This document shows, piece after piece, positions 1 to 6,199 of a stretch of DNA of 12,517 nucleotides (position 1 is its first letter; every line of letters starts with the position of its first letter). The DNA comes from DATCVR01 sp036566745. GTDB taxonomy: Bacteria; Actinomycetota; Actinomycetes; Jiangellales; Jiangellaceae. The position numbers were made by a program, and so were the translations under genes. A model generated the notes under the pieces. The model was not told the DNA's origin and ran no database searches. It was given only the letters and a program-made list of their open reading frames with translations. The stretch covers positions 1 through 12,517 of the forward strand of contig DATCVR010000115.1 of assembly GCA_036566745.1 (NCBI GenBank). The letters run 5' to 3'.

Positions 1-1
1 G

Positions 2-1045
2 GGTGGGCTGGCGCGCATCCGCGAGCGGACGTCGGCCGGGGTGCCGTGGTGGCGCCGCCAGCTCGTCCTCCGGGTGGCGGCCGGCGCGGTGGCCACCAGC
101 GCCGCCGTCGTCGCGCTCGTCGTCGCCACCCGCGGAGGCCCTGACGACGACACCGTGGTCCTCCCGGCCGACTCCTCGGCCCCGAGCGGCTCGGACACCA
201 GCCCCACCGAGCCCACCCCGTCGGCTCCGCCGACCGTGGCGCCGCCCACGGAGACGCCCAGCACGTTCGGCACCGCGGTCGCGCCCCCGCCCGAGCCGTC
301 CGGTTCGGCGCCCGCCCCCGAGCCGATGACCGTGCCGGTCTACTACGTCGCCGACACACCCGGGGGCGACCGCCTGGTCCGCGAGTTCCACACGATCTCC
401 ACCGAGCGCGGCGCCGTGGCCACCGCGCTCGACCAGATGCTGGACACCCCGTCCGACCCCGACTACCGCAGCCTCTGGGCTCCTGCCACCCAGGTCGTCG
501 CCGCCGAGGTTGCCGACGGCACCATCGAGGTCCAGCTCGCCTCGCCCGCGGGCGCCGACGGCGGGTTCGCCTCGCCCGAGCTCGCCGTCCAGCAGCTCGT
601 CTACACCGCCACGGCGGCCGCCTCGTCGCTCGAGGGAGCCGACGGCGCACTGCCGGTCCAGATTCGCCTCGACGGCTCGGCCGGAGAGCTGCGCGCGGTC
701 GACCTGTCCGCACCGATCACCCGCGAGGACCAGCTCGACGTCCGGCAGCTCGTCCAGATCACGAACCCGGCCGAGGGGTCCGAGGCCACCAGCCCGGTCA
801 CCGTCGACGGCGAGGCCGCCGCGTTCGAGGCCAATCTCATCTGGGAGGTCCGCGACGCCGACGGGGTGGTGGTGGCCTCCGACTTCACCACCACCGCCGA
901 GTGCTGCACGTTCTCGCCGTTCACCTTCGACGTCGAGCTCGCTCCGGGCAGCTACGAGATCGCGGTGAGCGACACCGACCCGTCCGGCGGGGCCGAAGGA
1001 CCTGGTCCCATGACCGACACCAAGTCGTTCACGGTGGTGCCCTGA
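2..1045 (+). CDS. GerMN/Gmad2-domain membrane-anchored protein, 5'-truncated by window edge
   Basis: The frame is open from base 2 to the TGA at 1043-1045. A GTG at 41 could start a 334-residue protein, but it has no ribosome binding site. The upstream codons read GLARIRERTSAG, which looks like the cytoplasmic N-terminus of this protein class, so I treat the gene as running in from outside. Residues are counted from the GTG. A hydrophobic segment at about 8-29 is a probable single membrane anchor. Residues 33-95 are a Pro/Ser/Thr-rich linker. Residues 97-215 resemble a GerMN domain (YYVAD, then RLVREFHTI). Residues 238-332 resemble a Gmad2 immunoglobulin-like domain (ITNPAEGSEATSPVTVDGEA, FEANLIWEV, PGSYEIAVSDTDPSGG). 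These domains are extracytoplasmic and of unknown biochemical role. In related actinobacteria such proteins often follow a SigE-type sigma gene, which would lie outside this window. A CC pair at residues 288-289 lies in the Ig-like domain. The gene converges on rsmE with a 40-bp gap. Confidence 0.85.
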   Translation, partial: GGLARIRERTSAGVPWWRRQLVLRVAAGAVATSAAVVALVVATRGGPDDDTVVLPADSSAPSGSDTSPTEPTPSAPPTVAPPTETPSTFGTAVAPPPEPSGSAPAPEPMTVPVYYVADTPGGDRLVREFHTISTERGAVATALDQMLDTPSDPDYRSLWAPATQVVAAEVADGTIEVQLASPAGADGGFASPELAVQQLVYTATAAASSLEGADGALPVQIRLDGSAGELRAVDLSAPITREDQLDVRQLVQITNPAEGSEATSPVTVDGEAAAFEANLIWEVRDADGVVVASDFTTTAECCTFSPFTFDVELAPGSYEIAVSDTDPSGGAEGPGPMTDTKSFTVVP

Positions 1046-1085
1046 GGCACGACCGGCCCGCCCGCGGACCACGAGCCGCCGCGGC

Positions 1086-1823
1086 TCAGCGCCAGCGTGA
1101 GGTCGCGGCGAGGAGCACCCCGGCCGCGACGGTGCCGGCGGTCGAGGTCCGCAACACCGACGGCCCGAGCCTCGTCACCACGCCGCCCGCCGCGGCCAGC
1201 GCAGCCAGCTCGTCCGGCGCGAGTCCGCCCTCGGGGCCGACGATCACGAGCACTTCGCCGGCCTCGGGCACCCGCACCTGACCCAGGGCCTGATCGGCCT
1301 CCTCGTGCAACACCACGCACAGCTGCGCGCCGTGCACTCGGTCGACCAGCTGCCGCGTCGTCACCTGGTCGGCGACGTCCGGAACCCAGGCCCGGCGCGA
1401 CTGCTTCGCCGACTCGCGGGCGGTCGAGCGCCACTTGCGCAGCGACTTCTCGCCGCGCTCGCCCTTCCAGCGGGTGACGCATCGTGCCGCGGCCCACGGC
1501 AGGATCTCGTCGACGCCGACCTCGGTCAGGGTCTCGACCGCCGTCTCGCCACGGTCGCCCTTCGGGATGGCCTGCGCCACCACCAGCCGCGGCTGTGCGG
1601 CGGGCACGTCCATCCGGCTGATCACGTCGCACACCAGGCCGTCCCGCCCGGCGGAGGCGACCACGCAGCGCGCGAGGTGCCCGGCTCCGTCGGTGAGTTC
1701 GACCTCCTCGCCGACGCCGATACGCCGCACCACGGCGGCGTGGCGGCCCTCGTCGCCGACGAGGACGACCCGCTCGCCGGCTCGCAGCGCTGACGGGTCG
1801 GCGATGAACACCGGTGCGCTCAT
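1086..1823 (-). CDS. rsmE: 16S rRNA (uracil1498-N3)-methyltransferase RsmE
   Basis: This 245-residue protein is of normal RsmE length. RsmE methylates N3 of U1498 in helix 44 of 16S rRNA, using S-adenosylmethionine, on the assembled 30S subunit. The N-terminal PUA-like part covers about residues 1-70 (GDEGRHAAVVRRIGVGEEV). The SPOUT methyltransferase part follows, with QAIPKGDR at 84-91, ETLTEVGVDEILPW at 97-110, the cofactor-knot motif IVGPEGG at 194-200 and LGPSVLRTSTA at 219-229 (family form LGPRxLRTETA). I chose the ATG at 1821-1823 because a GAGGTGA ribosome binding site lies just upstream and MSAPVF begins the conserved region. A longer frame reaches 1967 but adds only unconserved arginine-rich sequence. 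In many actinobacteria rsmE directly follows dnaJ on the same strand. Here a divergent sigma-type gene separates them, so rsmE must use a promoter in 1824-1944 or elsewhere. Confidence 0.95.
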   Translation of the reverse strand: MSAPVFIADPSALRAGERVVLVGDEGRHAAVVRRIGVGEEVELTDGAGHLARCVVASAGRDGLVCDVISRMDVPAAQPRLVVAQAIPKGDRGETAVETLTEVGVDEILPWAAARCVTRWKGERGEKSLRKWRSTARESAKQSRRAWVPDVADQVTTRQLVDRVHGAQLCVVLHEEADQALGQVRVPEAGEVLVIVGPEGGLAPDELAALAAAGGVVTRLGPSVLRTSTAGTVAAGVLLAATSRWR

Positions 1824-1871
1824 CGTCACCTCACCTCTGACCACGGACTCCCGCCGACCACCCACGCTTCT

Positions 1872-1903
1872 CCGGTGCGGCCGACAACCCAACCCCGCAC
1901 CGG
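1872..1903. repeat. Inverted repeat in the rsmE/sigma divergent intergenic region
   Basis: A perfect 9-bp inverted repeat, CCGGTGCGG at 1872-1880 and CCGCACCGG at 1895-1903, has a 14-nt spacer. It overlaps the candidate ECF -35 element at 1885-1890. It could be an operator for either divergent gene or a hairpin in a leader transcript. The sequence alone does not decide. Confidence 0.5.
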
Positions 1904-1911
1904 TCCGTCTG
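1885..1911 (+). promoter_or_regulatory. Candidate ECF-type promoter of the sigma gene
   Basis: CAACCC at 1885-1890 and CGTCTG at 1906-1911 resemble the AAC-type -35 and CGTC-type -10 of ECF sigma promoters, with 16 nt between AACC and CGTC. The position, 34 bp before the TTG start at 1945, would suit autoregulation of a SigE-family gene. Short motifs of this kind occur by chance, so this is only a candidate. Confidence 0.35.
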
Positions 1912-1944
1912 TCTATCACAGAGAACCGACGAGGAGGTGGAGCA

Positions 1945-2892
1945 TTGGTCCGGGGCGAGAAGCGCACCGAGCAATTCGTGGCCTACGTGGCGGCGCGACG
2001 ACCGCAGCTGCGCCGCACGGCGTACTTGATCTGCGGCGATTGGCACACTGCCGATGATCTGGTCCAGACCGCGCTGGCCAAGCTGTACGTGGCGTGGCCA
2101 CGGATCCATACCGACGGCGCCGAGGACGCCTACGTCAGGCGCATCATCGTCCACGCCCACATCGACGATCGCCGCCGGCCCTGGCATCGCGTGCTGGTCG
2201 GGCTGGACGGCTTCGACCAATCCGCTCCGGAGCCGGTTTCCTTGGAGGACACCGACGCGTTGTCCACAGCACTACGCGGCCTGCCCGAAAGGCAGCGCAC
2301 CACCGTCGTACTGCGGTACTGGTGTGGCCTCTCAGTGGAGGAGACCGCTGCGGACATGGGCTGCCTGGCCCTGGCCCACTTCGACCCGCCCGGAGCCTAC
2401 CTGCCCGCCGAGAGCACCGTCTTCACCGGCGGCGGCACGGCCGACGGGTCGAACGTGGGCACGAAACTGGAGTGGACCTACGACGACCAGGACGGCATGG
2501 GGCTGGTTGAGGTGGCCGTCACGACGCCTGACTACGTGGCGTCGGACGAGAAGGCACTGGAGGACTTCACCCTCGACCACCACTGCGAGATCGGCTCGCC
2601 GCAGTGCGTCGAGCAGACGGTGCCGGGCACTGATCTGCGGGCGTGGGTGGCCGAGGCCGACCCGGCCCAGAACCTCGTGCTGGGTGTGATCGTCGAGCGG
2701 GCTGACGGCTCACTCGCCGCGGTATCGGTCTCCACGCTGTTCGGCAACAACTCGACGGCACCGGTGACATCGGTGGACATCAGCCTCGAACAGGCATGGG
2801 GCTTCGTCACCGACCCGGACCTTCGGGTGGAGCCCGCCGAGGCGGCCGAAGACTGGAACGGGTCCGAGCCAAAGGTAGCGCCGGCGCCATAA
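1945..2892 (+). CDS. Chimeric protein: SigE-family ECF sigma factor truncated in region 4, fused to an extracytoplasmic-type domain
   Basis: The start is TTG at 1945, 6 nt after an AGGAGGT ribosome binding site at 1932-1938, giving 315 residues. Residues 1-140 are a SigE-family sigma factor. Region 2 is intact (FVAYVAARRPQLRRTAYL, GDWHTADDLVQTALAKLYVA), followed by region 4 (LPERQRTTVVLRYW, GLSVEETAADMGC). The match stops after the first helix of the region 4.2 helix-turn-helix. The recognition helix, normally a TGTVKSQ-like segment with its following helix, is missing. From residue 141 the sequence changes to a domain with DPPGAYLPAESTVF, KLEWTYDD, GLVEVAVTTPD and a cysteine pair at 214 and 221. 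This resembles the outer part of the membrane proteins often encoded next to such sigma factors, but there is no membrane segment or signal peptide. I infer an in-frame deletion that removed the end of the sigma gene and the start of its neighbour. A tandem CCTGGC repeat lies at the joint (2364-2375). The product probably cannot recognise a -35 element. It may be a pseudogene or a novel fusion. Confidence 0.85.
   Translation: MVRGEKRTEQFVAYVAARRPQLRRTAYLICGDWHTADDLVQTALAKLYVAWPRIHTDGAEDAYVRRIIVHAHIDDRRRPWHRVLVGLDGFDQSAPEPVSLEDTDALSTALRGLPERQRTTVVLRYWCGLSVEETAADMGCLALAHFDPPGAYLPAESTVFTGGGTADGSNVGTKLEWTYDDQDGMGLVEVAVTTPDYVASDEKALEDFTLDHHCEIGSPQCVEQTVPGTDLRAWVAEADPAQNLVLGVIVERADGSLAAVSVSTLFGNNSTAPVTSVDISLEQAWGFVTDPDLRVEPAEAAEDWNGSEPKVAPAP
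2364..2375 (+). repeat. Tandem CCTGGC repeat at the sigma/partner fusion joint
   Basis: Two adjacent CCTGGC copies lie at 2364-2369 and 2370-2375, exactly where the sigma homology ends (codon 140 ends at 2364). Short direct repeats are common at deletion joints, but in GC-rich DNA such a repeat could be chance. Confidence 0.4.
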
Positions 2893-2901
2893 GCCACTGC
2901 T

Positions 2902-2941
2902 GCTTCGTGCGGCCCGGTCACCGCACCGGGCCGCGCGAAGC
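2902..2941. terminator. Bidirectional hairpin between convergent sigma-chimera and dnaJ genes
   Basis: The arms at 2902-2918 and 2925-2941 pair over 17 positions with a single G-U wobble and a 6-nt loop (CACCGC). The inner GCGGCCCGGT/ACCGGGCCGC is perfect. It starts 9 nt after the sigma-chimera stop and ends 5 nt from the dnaJ stop, so it can serve both convergent genes. There is no T-tract, as is usual in high-GC actinobacteria. Confidence 0.75.
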
Positions 2942-2946
2942 CGGGC

Positions 2947-4086
2947 TCAGCTCAGGCCTTCCTTGAAGGCGTCCTTGATACGGGTGAACAGCCCGCCCTG
3001 GCCGCCGGCCGCGACGGGGCCCGCCACGGACTCCTCACCGCGGACCGCGGCGAGCTCACGCAGCAGCTCTTCCTGCCGGGCGTCGAGGCGGGTGGGGGTC
3101 TGCACCTCGAGGTGGACGAAGAGGTCGCCGCGTCCGGTGCCGCGCAGCTTGGGGACACCTCGCGCGGCGATCTTGATCTGCTCGCCGTGCTGAGAGCCCG
3201 GCCGCACCTCGATGGTCTGGGTGCCGTCGAGCGTGTCGAGCTGGACCGTGGTGCCGAGCGCCGCCGCGGTCATGGGCAACGGGAGGGTGCAGTGGAGATG
3301 GTCGCCCTCGCGGGTGAAGATCGGGTGCGGCGTGATGGCCAGCTCGACGTAGAGGTCGCCGGCCGGACCGCCGCCGGGACCGACCTCGCCCTGGCCGGAG
3401 AGCTGGATGCGGGTCCCGGTGTCGACGCCGGCCGGGACCTTCAGCGACAGCGTGCGGCGGGTGCGAACTCGTCCGTCGCCGGAGCACTCGACGCACGGGT
3501 TGGGGTTGACGGTGCCGAAGCCGTGGCACTGGGGGCACGGGCGAGCCGTCATGACCTGGCCGAGGAACGAGCGCTGGACCTGGTTGATCTCGCCCTGGCC
3601 CTGGCAGGTGGGGCACGTGGCCAGCTGGGCGCCCGGGGCCGTCCCCGCGCCCGAACAGACCGAGCAGACCACGGCGGTCTCGACCTGGAGCTCCTTGGTG
3701 GCCCCGAAGACTGCGTCGGCCAGCTCGATCTTGAGCGGGACCAGCGCGTCCTGTCCGCGTCGGACCCGGCTGCGTGGTCCGCGAGTGCCGGAACCGCCGA
3801 AGAAGGCGTCCATGATGTCGGTGAACGAGAAGGCCTGCCCGAAGCCGCCCCCCGCCCCTCCGCCACTGCTCAACGGGTCGGCGCCGAGGTCGTACATCTC
3901 CCGCTTGCGCGGGTCGGTGAGGACCTCGTAGGCGGTGGTGACCTCCTTGAACCGCTCCTGGGTGTGGGGATCAGGATTGACGTCCGGGTGAAGCTGGCGG
4001 GCCAGCCTCCGATACGCCTTCTTGATCTCCTCGGTGGAGGCGTCCTTGGCCACGCCGAGGACTTCGTAGTAGTCAGTGGTGGGCAC
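2947..4086 (-). CDS. dnaJ: Molecular chaperone DnaJ (hrcA-linked, DnaJ2 type)
   Basis: This 379-residue type I J-protein is the Hsp40 co-chaperone that binds unfolded protein and stimulates DnaK ATPase in the cytoplasm. The J-domain at residues 4-70 has HPD at 33-35. A short Gly-rich linker runs from about 71 to 100 (SSGGGAGGGFGQAF) and ends in DIMDAFFGG. Four CxxCxGxG zinc motifs follow, beginning at Cys141, Cys158, Cys184 and Cys198, all intact. C-terminal substrate-binding and dimerisation domains complete it. The start is GTG at 4084-4086 (MPTTDYYEVLGV). The ribosome binding site is weak (AGGG about 10 nt upstream), consistent with coupling to hrcA, whose TAG stop is 11 bp away. In actinobacteria with two dnaJ genes, this copy pairs with hrcA while the other lies in the dnaK-grpE operon. 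It should be controlled through the CIRCE element before hrcA. Confidence 0.97.
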   Translation of the reverse strand: MPTTDYYEVLGVAKDASTEEIKKAYRRLARQLHPDVNPDPHTQERFKEVTTAYEVLTDPRKREMYDLGADPLSSGGGAGGGFGQAFSFTDIMDAFFGGSGTRGPRSRVRRGQDALVPLKIELADAVFGATKELQVETAVVCSVCSGAGTAPGAQLATCPTCQGQGEINQVQRSFLGQVMTARPCPQCHGFGTVNPNPCVECSGDGRVRTRRTLSLKVPAGVDTGTRIQLSGQGEVGPGGGPAGDLYVELAITPHPIFTREGDHLHCTLPLPMTAAALGTTVQLDTLDGTQTIEVRPGSQHGEQIKIAARGVPKLRGTGRGDLFVHLEVQTPTRLDARQEELLRELAAVRGEESVAGPVAAGGQGGLFTRIKDAFKEGLS

Positions 4087-4097
4087 CTGATGAATCC

Positions 4098-5120
4098 CTA
4101 TTTCGCCGCGAGAATCTGGCTGACATAACGAGCAACAGCGCCGACCGCCGCGATCGTTCCCGGATAGTCCATCCGAGTGGGCCCCACCACGCCCATGCTG
4201 GCCAGCGCGCGCTCGCCGGGGCCGTAGCCGGTGGTGACGATCGAGGTGGCCGACAGCCCGGACAACGCGTTCTCGTGACCGATCCGGACCGTGAGGGTGG
4301 ACGGGCTGGACGCCTCGCCCAACAGCCGCAACAGCACGACGTGTTCCTCGAGCGCGGAGAGCAACGGCTCGAGCTCGGTGTCGAACTCCTGGCCGTACCG
4401 GGCGAGATTGGCCGTGCCGGCCACGGCCAGCCGCTCCTCGTGCCGCTCGACGAGCGACTCGAGCAGTGTGGCGGACACCGCGGCCACGACCGGCCGGTCC
4501 TCGGGGCCGAACCGCTCGGTGAAGTCGGCGATCGCCGAGGCAACGGTGGTGAAGTCGAGGCCGGCGACCAGGTGGTTCACCCGCGCGCGAAGGTCGCCGA
4601 GCAGGACCTCGTCAGCCTCGTGGGGAAGCTCGACGACGCGCTGCTCGACCCGCCCGGTGTCGGTGATGAGCACGACGAGGACGCGGGTGGGTGCGATCGA
4701 GACCAGCTCGACATGCTGCACCCGCGAGCGGGTCAGCGAGGGGTACTGCACGACCGCCGCCTGCCGGGTGAGCTGGGCCAGCAGCCGGACCGTGCGCGAG
4801 ACGACATCGTCGAGGTCGATGGCGCCGTGGAGGAAGGTCTGGATCGCCCGGCGTTCGGGGGCCGAGAGCGGCTTGACGGTGGAGAGCTTGTCGACGAACA
4901 GGCGGTAGCCCTTGTCGGTGGGCACCCGGCCCGCGCTGGTGTGGGGCTGGGCGATGTAGCCCTCGTCCTCGAGCGCCGCCATGTCGTTGCGGATGGTGGC
5001 CGGGGACACGCCGAGGTTGTGCCGGTCCACCAGCGCCTTGGAACCGACCGGCTCCTGGGTTGCCACGTAGTCCTCGACGATGGCGCGCAGGACGTCGAGC
5101 TTGCGATCGTCAAGGGACAA
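4098..5120 (-). CDS. hrcA: Heat-inducible transcription repressor HrcA
   Basis: This is a 340-residue protein of usual HrcA length. HrcA dimers bind CIRCE operators and repress chaperone genes. GroEL-type chaperonins are thought to keep it active. The N-terminal winged helix-turn-helix covers about residues 1-75 (LDVLRAIVEDYVATQEPVGS, then SPATIRNDMAALEDEGYI with the recognition helix near 39-47, then TSAGRVPTDKGYRLFVD). The GAF-like and dimerisation parts follow, ending GVVGPTRMDYPGTIAAVGAV. I chose TTG at 5118-5120, ten nt after an AGGAGG at 5131-5136. The in-frame GTG at 5127-5129 would sit only 1 nt from that site. The frame continues to 5582 but without conserved sequence. A CIRCE-like operator lies 27 bp upstream of the start, so autoregulation is likely. 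dnaJ follows after 11 bp as the second gene of the operon. Confidence 0.96.
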   Translation of the reverse strand: MSLDDRKLDVLRAIVEDYVATQEPVGSKALVDRHNLGVSPATIRNDMAALEDEGYIAQPHTSAGRVPTDKGYRLFVDKLSTVKPLSAPERRAIQTFLHGAIDLDDVVSRTVRLLAQLTRQAAVVQYPSLTRSRVQHVELVSIAPTRVLVVLITDTGRVEQRVVELPHEADEVLLGDLRARVNHLVAGLDFTTVASAIADFTERFGPEDRPVVAAVSATLLESLVERHEERLAVAGTANLARYGQEFDTELEPLLSALEEHVVLLRLLGEASSPSTLTVRIGHENALSGLSATSIVTTGYGPGERALASMGVVGPTRMDYPGTIAAVGAVARYVSQILAAK

Positions 5121-5147
5121 GCTCGGCACACCTCCTGAAAGCACAAC

Positions 5148-5174
5148 CTGGCACTCATTCCTTCGAAGTGCCAA
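5148..5174. promoter_or_regulatory. CIRCE operator (HrcA binding site) upstream of hrcA-dnaJ
   Basis: CTGGCACTC (5148-5156), nine spacer bases, then AAGTGCCAA (5166-5174) gives the 9-9-9 layout of CIRCE (TTAGCACTC-N9-GAGTGCTAA). It matches the GC-rich actinobacterial form, with the TGGCACT/AGTGCCA core symmetric. The outermost base and the innermost base of the right half deviate. It lies between the hrcA start and a possible minus-strand -10 (TAGACT, complement of 5174-5179), well placed to block transcription. Confidence 0.85.
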
Positions 5175-5252
5175 GTCTACGTGGTCGATGGGCTTCCGTA
5201 CCGCCGCCGACCACGGCGGGCATCGGCTCGAGCCCGGAACCGATCGCGACGG

Positions 5253-5273
5253 GAACACGTCCCACAGGTGTTC
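5253..5273. repeat. Small inverted repeat upstream of META lipoprotein gene
   Basis: GAACAC (5253-5258) and GTGTTC (5268-5273) are separated by 9 nt, 31 bp before the ATG at 5305. The form is operator-like, but six-base arms can arise by chance. No matching regulator is visible. Confidence 0.25.
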
Positions 5274-5304
5274 AGGGCGGGGACGACGGACACGAGGGGG
5301 ACGC

Positions 5305-6134
5305 ATGCGCCTGATCCACCTGGCCGCGATCGCGGCGGCGGCCGTGATGCTCACCGGCTGCGGCGACACCACCGCCGGCGGCGCGGGCGCGGGCACCGAC
5401 CCGGCCTCCGACGCCCCGTCCGATCCCAGCTCTCCCACCAGCGACACCAGCGACACCGGCATCGACGGCGCGTGGAAGCTCGTCCGGGGCACCACCGCCG
5501 ACGGCCCGCTCCCCCTGGTCGACCGCTTCCCGATCACCCTCGACCTCGACGGCGAGGCGATCAGCGGCACCTCCGCCTGCAACCACTACGGCGGCACCGT
5601 CACCCACGATGCCGGCAGCATCGACATCGGCGACGTCTTCGGCACCGAGATGGCCTGCACCGACGAGGTCATGGTGCTCGAGACGGCCTACCTCGCCGCG
5701 CTGCAGGTCGTCGACACCGTCGCCCGCGACGGCGCCACGATGACCTTCACCGGCCCCGGCGTCGAGCTCACCTTCGACGAGGTGCCGGCCGTTGCCGACG
5801 CCGAGCTCACCGGCACCACCTGGGTCCTCGAGTCGCTGGTCTCCGGTGACGCCGTGTCGAGCACGCTCGGCGAGCCGGCCATTCTCGTCCTCGGCGACGA
5901 CCGGACGCTGACCGGATCGACCGGCTGCCGTGAGTTCACCGGCACCTACACCGGGCCGGCGACGCGGTCGCCACCACCAGCGTCACACCGACCGGCGCGT
6001 GTACACCCGACGTCGCAGCTCAGGACGCTCACGTGATCGGCGTCCTCGCGGCCTCCGACGCCACGGTCGAGGGCGACCTGCTCGCCCTCGCCGCCCCCGA
6101 CGGCACCGGCCTGCAGTACCGCGCCACGCCCTGA
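5305..6134 (+). pseudogene. META-domain lipoprotein with an internal frameshift
   Basis: The start is ATG at 5305, 4 nt after GAGGGGG. The lipoprotein signal is clear: MRLIHLAAIAAAAVMLTGC, lipobox LTGC with Cys19 as the lipidation site. A Ser/Asp/Thr-rich linker covers about residues 20-52. A first META/HslJ-type domain runs to about 135 (GAWKLVRGTT, ITLDLDGEAISGTSACNHYGG, GTEMACTDEVM). A second begins near 146 (LTGTTWVLESL, TGSTGCREFTGTYT). The frame then departs into SPPPASHRPARV and stops at 6036. From about 5952 another frame gives a fitting domain end (AGDAVATTSVTPTGACTPDV and so on, ending LQYRATP, TGA at 6132-6134). Restoring one C near 5950-5952 joins them into about 276 residues. META domains occur in secreted HslJ-like proteins linked to stress, with no established enzymatic role. 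This could be a real mutation or a sequencing error in a C/G run. If expressed as is, the product would be 243 residues with a scrambled tail. Confidence 0.85.
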
Positions 6135-6182
6135 CCGGCCGGCCTTCGGGTGTCGCTCCCGAGCCGCGCGGTCACCACCGGG

Positions 6183-6199
6183 TACGGTCGCCAACCGTG
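6183..6199 (+). promoter_or_regulatory. Candidate -10 box for a leaderless DUF3097 transcript
   Basis: TACGGT at 6183-6188 fits the actinobacterial TAnnnT -10 and ends 8 nt before the GTG at 6197. That is the distance expected if transcription starts at or beside the start codon. No Shine-Dalgarno sequence precedes the GTG, which supports leaderless translation. No convincing -35 was found. Confidence 0.45.

Noticed and set aside
1073..1087. Small hairpin GAGCCG-CCG-CGGCTC between the convergent edge gene and rsmE
   Set aside because: A six-base stem with a 3-nt loop overlapping the rsmE stop codon is expected by chance in this GC-rich DNA.
1824..1967. N-terminal extension of RsmE to the upstream start at 1967
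   Set aside because: The added 48 residues are arginine-rich and unconserved, overlap the start of the sigma gene, and a good ribosome binding site precedes the ATG at 1823.
3112..5138. Long plus-strand open frames opposite dnaJ and hrcA
   Set aside because: They mirror the codon pattern of the real minus-strand genes and show no family motif or ribosome binding site.
5181..5214. GTGGTCG/CGACCAC inverted pair upstream of hrcA
   Set aside because: Seven-base arms with a 20-nt spacer are weak, and there is no link to a regulator. The neighbouring CIRCE explains regulation better.
5121..5582. N-terminal extension of HrcA to 5582
   Set aside because: It would run through the CIRCE operator and the META lipoprotein start. 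HrcA homologues begin close to LDDRKL.
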